Below are positions 58,790-64,000 of a DNA stretch of 64,000 nt, one piece after another. The stretch comes from Camelus bactrianus (Eukaryota; Chordata; Mammalia; Artiodactyla; Camelidae). Under the pieces are notes generated by a model. That model saw only the letters and a list, made by a program, of their open reading frames with translations, was not told where the DNA came from and did not search any database. The first letter of the stretch is position 1. Every line of letters begins with the position of its first letter. The translations under genes and the position numbers were made by a program. The stretch spans positions 6,684,176 to 6,748,175 of the forward strand of contig NC_133550.1 of assembly GCF_048773025.1 (NCBI RefSeq), in the 5' to 3' direction.

Positions 58790-61700
58790 ATTCTTTTTTT
58801 CAGTTTTATTAACATAAAGTTGATAAATAAAATTGTAAAATTTTAAAGTGTCTGTGATTTGAATTACATGGACGTTGTGAAAGGATTCCTACTGAGTTAA
58901 TGAACACATCCAAAATCTCACATACTTTTTTATTTGATGAGAACCCTTAAGTTCTACTCTCTAGCAAATTTCAGTCATAGAATGCAACATTATAATTGTA
59001 GTCACCACACTGTACATTAGATCCCCAGAACATACTCCTCTTACAAACTGAAAGTTTGTACCCTTTGATCAACATCTCTTAATTTCACCCACCTCCCAAC
59101 CCCTGGTCGACACCAATCTGGTCTCTTTCTATGAGTTTGGCTCTTTTGTATCCCATTTGAGATCATACAGTATTTATTTGTCTTTGTCTGATTTATTTCA
59201 TTTAACATAATCCCCTCAAGTTTCATCCATGTTGTTGCAAATTTCAAGATTTTCTTCCTTTGTTTATATATATATATATATATATGTATCATTTTTTCCT
59301 TATCCATTCATCTGTTGATGAACATTTAGGGTTTTCTGTATATAATAACATGTCAGCTGTAAACAGAGATAATCCTACTTCCTCCTTTCCAGTTTGAATG
59401 CCTTTTATATCTTTTTCTTGCCTAATTGCTCTGGCCACGGCTTCCAGTATAATGCTGAATAGAACTGGTGAGGATGGATGTCCTGATTGTTCCTGATCCT
59501 GGAGGGAAAGCTTTCAGATTGCCACTGTAGAGTATGATGTTAGCTGTGGGCTGGTCAAACATGAGCATGGTGTTTAATCTCCACATATTTGTGAACTTTC
59601 CAGTTTTCTTCTTACAATTGATTTCTAGTTTTATACCATTGTGGCCAAAAAAAAAAAAATGCTTGATATGATTTCAGTCTTCTTAAATTCCTTAAGACCT
59701 ATTTTGTGCCTAACATAGACTCTATCCTGGAGAATGTTCCATGTTCACTTGCGAAGAATGTGTATTCTGCTGCTATTGGATGAAATGTTCTGACGTGTTC
59801 TTTAAGGCCAGTGTTTCCTTACTGATTTTCTGTCTGGGTGATCTATCCATTGATGAAAGTTGGGTATCAAAGTCCCCTGCATAATTTTGTATTGCTGTCT
59901 ATTAATATTTGCTTCATATATTTAGCTGCTCCCATATTGGGCACAGAAATATTTGCAAATGTTATAGCCTCTTGTTGAATTGACCCCTTTATTGTTATAT
60001 AATGACCTTCTCTGTCTCTTATTACAGTATTTTGATTAAAGTCTATTTTTTCTGATGTAAGTACAGCTACCTCTGCTTTCTTTTGTTTTTGATTTGCGTG
60101 GAGTATCTTTTTCCATCCCTTCACTTTCAGTCTGCATGTGTCTTTAAAGCTGATGAATCTTTTGTAGGTAGCATATAGTTGGGTCTTATTTTTTTTAATC
60201 CATTTAGCTACTCTGTGTCTTTTGATTAGAAAATTTAGTCTATTTACACTTGAACTAATAATTGATAGATAAGGACTTACTATTGCCATTTAGTTGATTA
60301 TTTCTTGGCTGTTTTGTAATTCCTCTGTTCCTGTCTTCCTCTCTTCCTCTCTGTCCTTGTGATTTGATAATTTTATGTAGTGCTATTCTTAAATTCCTTT
60401 CTCTTCTTCTTTTGTGTATCTACTGTATATTTTTGCTTTGAGTTTACCATGAGGCTTACAGAAAACATAAGTCTGTTTTAAGCTGGTAACTTTGCACACA
60501 TATTAAAGTTCTCCATTTTTACCCCCCCCCCCACATTTTATGTCTTTAATATCACAATTTATCTATTTTTACCTGTGTATCCATCAACAAATCATCATAA
60601 TTATAGTTACTTCAATGTTTGTTATTTAACCTTCATACTAGATTTATAAGTGATTTCACCACCATCAGCATTAAAATAGGGGAGTATTCTGAATGGAACT
60701 ATTTTTAATTTTACCAGTGAGTTTTATGCTTTACTATGTTTTCCTGTTACTAATTTGCATCACTTCATTTCCTCTTGAAGGACTCCCTTTAGCATCTCTT
60801 GTGAGGCAATGTTAGTGGTGATGAACTTCTTCAGCTTTTGTTTGTCTGTAAAACTCTTTCTCTCTCATTTAATTCTGAAGGACAGCTTTGCCAGGTAGAG
60901 GACTCTTGGTTGATGGCTTCTTCTTTCAGCATTTTGAATATATATCATCCTGAGAGACTTCCTGAGTCAGGACATCTGTTTCTCTTCCCAGTTTAGCGAA
61001 GTTTTCAGCTATTATTTCCTTGAATAGGCGTTCTGCCTCTTTTCCTCTCTCTTCTCTGGAATGTCTTTAATCTACATGTTCGCCTGCTTGGAGGTTCCTG
61101 AAAGTCCCCTAAGTATCTTCACTCTTCATTCTTTTTCCTTCTTGCTCTCTGCTTGAATAAATTCTACTGCCCTGTTTTCAAGTTTGTTGATCATTCCTGT
61201 TGATCAGTCTAGTCTACTATTGAACTTCCCAGGTGAACTTTTCAGTTCAATTATTTTTATTCTATTTTTCAGTTCTATGATTGCTGTTCTGTACTTTTCA
61301 ATATTTTCTGTCTCTTGTTGAAGTTTTCACTTTGTTCATGCATTGCTCTCCTGAATCACTGAGCATTTTTATGACAGTTATTTTAAACTCTCTCTCAGAA
61401 TAAATCATTTCTATTTTATTATGGTAAGTTTCTGAAGATTTAGCTTGTTCTTTTGTTTGGAATCTATTCCTCTGTTTCTTCATTTTCCTTGACTCTCTGT
61501 GTTGGTTTCTGCACATTAGATAAAACCACCACCTCTGCCAGTCTGGATGGAATGGTCTCCTGCAGGAGTTGAACCCTGGCAGTCAGCCCAGCCTGAGGTC
61601 CTGGTTGTCTGTCTGAAACCTCTGCGATTGTCCAAACTGCTATCTTTGTTTTTAGTGGCTCCCTAGACTCATCAGGTTTCCAAAGGGGAAACTCTCAGGC

Positions 61701-62500
61701 AGCGCCTAAATGTGGGTTGATTGGAAGCTGGACCCTCAGGCAGGACTGAGAAAGTGTGTAATGAAGCCCTTTCTTTGGAGAAACTGGGAGATGAGTGTTT
61801 TGACTTGCTCACCCCGTGCTGAGCTGTGGGGTATAGCTCGGGGATATTCCTGTGTCCATTTAAAAAGTGCGTCTTTGTTTCAGCTCTGTGGGACTCGGGA
61901 GTGGAAGTCCTGCAGGCTACCAAACCTGGGTGATTGGGGGCCCAATCCTCGAATGGCAGGTATAAAAGCTGGGGCACTAGTTGTGTGGACAAACTCCTTC
62001 CAGTGACATGCTTGGTTTTACTGCTGGAGTGAGCCAGAGGGAGAAGGCGGGGCTCTGGGGAGGGTCACAGCTGGCACCAGGGTGTGTGCTAACTAGATGC
62101 AGGGCCCCAGGCAGCCCTTTGCAAAGTCTGCAACCAAACCCCTTCCAGGGAAGTGGAAGAGGGAAGATGGCATTTCTACCTGCAACCTCTGAGCTGGGGC
62201 CTCGGGGAGTAGCCCAGGGGGTGCTGGTGCTCCCACTGGTTCCCTGTTGGCCGCATTCCTGTGGGACTGGTGGATACAGGCCCTGCTGACTTTCACAGCT
62301 CAGTGACCTGGAGCTCACCCCTTGGATGGAAGCCTTAAAGTTGAGGTGGGTGCGAGTTGTTCAGTTTAGACCCCTCGCTACACAGGGAGAAGCTGGGAGT
62401 TGGGGGGCCCCTCAATTGCAGGGCACTGCGCTGGGGGTGGGGTTTATGGTGGGGATGTGCCTTTCCTACCCTTTCTGATGTGGGTGTTTTCTGTTACCCG
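58790..62500 (-). repeat. Ancient L1 (L1M class), most of the element, antisense
   Basis: Running up the plus strand one meets the L1 3' UTR (58790-59330), part of the ORF2 reverse-transcriptase region (about 59390-59570), then the endonuclease domain (59580-60290), then ORF1-like text (61298-61516, MCRNQHRESRKMKKQRNR) and GC-rich 5' UTR-like sequence to about 62500. In the endonuclease the minus strand reads LIKRHRVAKWIKKNKTQ, DTCRLKVKGWKKILHANQ and IRDREGHYITIKGSIQQE. An internal ORF2 segment is missing. Frames are broken and it is non-functional. Confidence 0.85.
59264..59286 (+). repeat. (TA)n microsatellite
   Basis: About eleven TA repeats inside the L1 3' region. Confidence 0.9.
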
Positions 62501-62804
62501 ATCTGTAGGAAACACTCAGCCAGGCTCTGGGTTTCTCTCAGAGGCAACTGCTCCATGAATAGCCATGTACTCAGTGCCTCTGTGGTAGAAGGGAAATTCA
62601 GGAGCCTCCAAGTTACCATCTTTGTCCTTCCAAATTCTTTCTTGAACTTCAGACCCATATCTCCAACTGTGCTTTTGACAGCTCTATTCGGACGCAAATA
62701 GCTCCTCAAACCTCGCTCGTCCAAGCTAAAGCTCGCCCTTGCTTTCCTGCCCCTAAAGCCTGCCCCTCCCGTGGTGCCCCTCTTCAGCGACCAGAAATCC
62801 CACC

Positions 62805-63325
62805 TGTTACCAAGTCCAAACTCATTCTGCTTGCCGCACAACAGGCCAATAAAACTGGAGATAAAGTGTTGGGGCAAAGAACAGCGACTTTATTCGGAAA
62901 GCTGGCCGACCAAGAGGTTGGCAGACTAATGTCTTGGAGAACCAGCCTACTCTAGTCAGAGTACAGTCTCCTTTTATACAGAAAAACAGGCGAGGCGGTG
63001 TGGTTGTTGTATAGTTCTCACTGCAGGAAGTCTTTGTTCCTGCAGCCATCCATGTGGGTCAGGCCATGGTGTCCCTGTAAACCTCCAACAAAACAAAGGT
63101 TATTTTCTGTTTTGCAACTTACCATCTCTACATAAATGCAGAAGTGCTAACATCCTTAATGGTCAGAGTCCCGAGAATAGGCTCTCCTGTACATTTCAGG
63201 CTAAAGGCAACATTGTTTTACAAAAGGTGCAGAGCTGGCAAGACTAAGCCTGGAAAACAGGGCACAGTGGTGAAAGCCACAGGAACAGATCCAATATGGA
63301 GTCCGATTTGTTCTTTTCCGTTACA
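62805..63325 (-). mobile_element. Endogenous retrovirus LTR fossil (class I-like), apparently solo
   Basis: Read on the minus strand the segment begins TGTAACGG and ends GGTAACA, giving TG...CA termini. A TATA box (TATAAAAG, plus-strand 62971-62978) is followed about 80 bases later by AATAAA (62889-62894), the U3-R-U5 order of an LTR. The text after TGTAACGG resembles gammaretrovirus-like (ERV1) LTRs. No polypurine tract flanks it and no internal viral genes are recognisable on either side. An old fossil. Confidence 0.65.
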
Positions 63326-63350
63326 GAGGGACACGGTGACAGCCTCCTGG

Positions 63351-63462
63351 CAGTTGGCCGGAGGCGTGGTGATTGGCCGGAGAGGCCGCAGGGGTCACAG
63401 GGAGGCATGATGATGCACCACGGGCGGTTATAAAAGCCGGCGCCACTGCCAAGGTGAGCCAT
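63351..63462 (+). promoter_or_regulatory. Promoter-like CCAAT/TATA cluster
   Basis: Two inverted CCAAT motifs (GTTGGCC at 63353-63359, GATTGGCC at 63371-63378) precede TATAAAAG (63429-63436) in a GC-rich setting. A start about 25-30 bases downstream of the TATA box would fall near 63460, ten bases before an ATG. The arrangement looks like a compact cell-type promoter, or the U3 of another fossil element. Confidence 0.35.
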
Positions 63463-63469
63463 AGCAGAG

Positions 63470-64000
63470 ATGGCCTTTCTGGTTCTCCTGCTACTTGTGG
63501 CCACGTCCTCGACCGCCTTCTCCATACCCACCTCTGACACACTCCATGCCCACTCCTATTGCCCTGGGTCCCTCACCCACACCGAGCACTCTACTCTAGT
63601 GCCAGGGTCCACCTTCGGGCCCCTCTGCAGGCCAGCAAGCCCGCGTACCCGCACCCGGCACCCCCTGTACCGGCATGGGCTGGCCTGGCTCCTCTCCTTC
63701 TGGTTCCAGCCCCGCAGTGGGGGATCAGGCTCCGACAACAGGAGCACAGCGGACCCCTGCCCATCCTGGGACTGTCCCTCCCAGGCCTCTGCTGTCCCAA
63801 CACAGCTGCCAACCAGCCAGCCAAGCAACCACGCAGAGACATCTGACAGAGGGCAGCCGCTGACTCCTGTGCCGCACTCCCCAGGACCTCCTCCAGCTGA
63901 GCCGTGGGTATCCGGCCCCAGGCCTCATGTGGACGCACCGCAAGTCCACTTATGCCTCTGGCCGTCGGCACCTCTGCCGGTCCCGGGTCAGCCGGCAGGA
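63470..64000 (+). CDS. Open frame with signal-peptide-like start, cut by window end
   Basis: From ATG at 63470 the frame stays open for 177 codons to the window edge. It begins MAFLVLLLLVATSSTAFS, with the hydrophobic core and small residues (TSSTA) expected at a signal-peptidase site. The rest is Pro/Ser/Arg-rich and GC-rich, with no domain I recognise. Open frames of similar length overlap it on the other strand, as is common in GC-rich DNA. It could be a first exon of a secreted protein, or a chance frame. No donor was assigned. Confidence 0.25.
   Translation, partial: MAFLVLLLLVATSSTAFSIPTSDTLHAHSYCPGSLTHTEHSTLVPGSTFGPLCRPASPRTRTRHPLYRHGLAWLLSFWFQPRSGGSGSDNRSTADPCPSWDCPSQASAVPTQLPTSQPSNHAETSDRGQPLTPVPHSPGPPPAEPWVSGPRPHVDAPQVHLCLWPSAPLPVPGQPAG

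Overview
The window is mammalian nuclear DNA. Several copies of a tRNA-derived SINE with a clear RNA polymerase III A box (TAGCTCAGTGG) and B box (GGTTCAATCCC), the family known as Vic-1 in camelids, point to a camelid (alpaca, llama or camel). L1, MIR, L2 and MER5 repeats fill most of the rest. There are no operons, bacterial features or CRISPR arrays.

Layout. 1-20.5 kb is gene-poor and consists of L1 fragments, some nested, with camelid SINEs inserted in them. 21.45-23.33 kb (+) is METTL7B (TMT1B), two coding exons. 23.76-42.75 kb (-) is ITGA7, the laminin-binding integrin alpha-7 chain; I placed all its coding exons, including the alternative cytoplasmic exon (alpha-7A) and the alternative propeller exon (X2). 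The two genes converge tail to tail, as in human 12q13. 43-48.3 kb is ITGA7 upstream sequence with two MEF2-type sites. 48.4-49.2 kb is a GC-rich tandem array of about 170-180 bp units fused to a 3'-truncated L1. 50.8-51.66 kb is a CpG island with a first-exon-like minus-strand segment. 53.36-58.1 kb (+) holds the last two exons of SH3YL1, which is not a neighbour of ITGA7 in human. 58.8-62.5 kb is a minus-strand L1, 62.8-63.3 kb an endogenous-retrovirus LTR fossil, and the right edge carries a TATA/CCAAT promoter-like segment ahead of an open frame with a signal-peptide-like start.

Main observation. The recognisable host genes are all damaged. METTL7B lacks 2 bp in exon 2. ITGA7 has seven frame-changing indels in constitutive exons, a 4-bp deletion in the alpha-7A exon, a lost splice donor, and substitutions at structurally important residues. 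The SH3YL1 fragment has a nonsense codon and a 1-bp insertion. Base-calling errors could explain the indels but explain the conserved-site substitutions poorly. I favour a decaying copy of the METTL7B-ITGA7 locus lying beside a piece of SH3YL1 (segmental duplication or rearrangement). A unitary loss or a noisy or chimeric assembly are the alternatives. Repeat boundaries are estimates by eye; exon boundaries were checked by codon phase and length.
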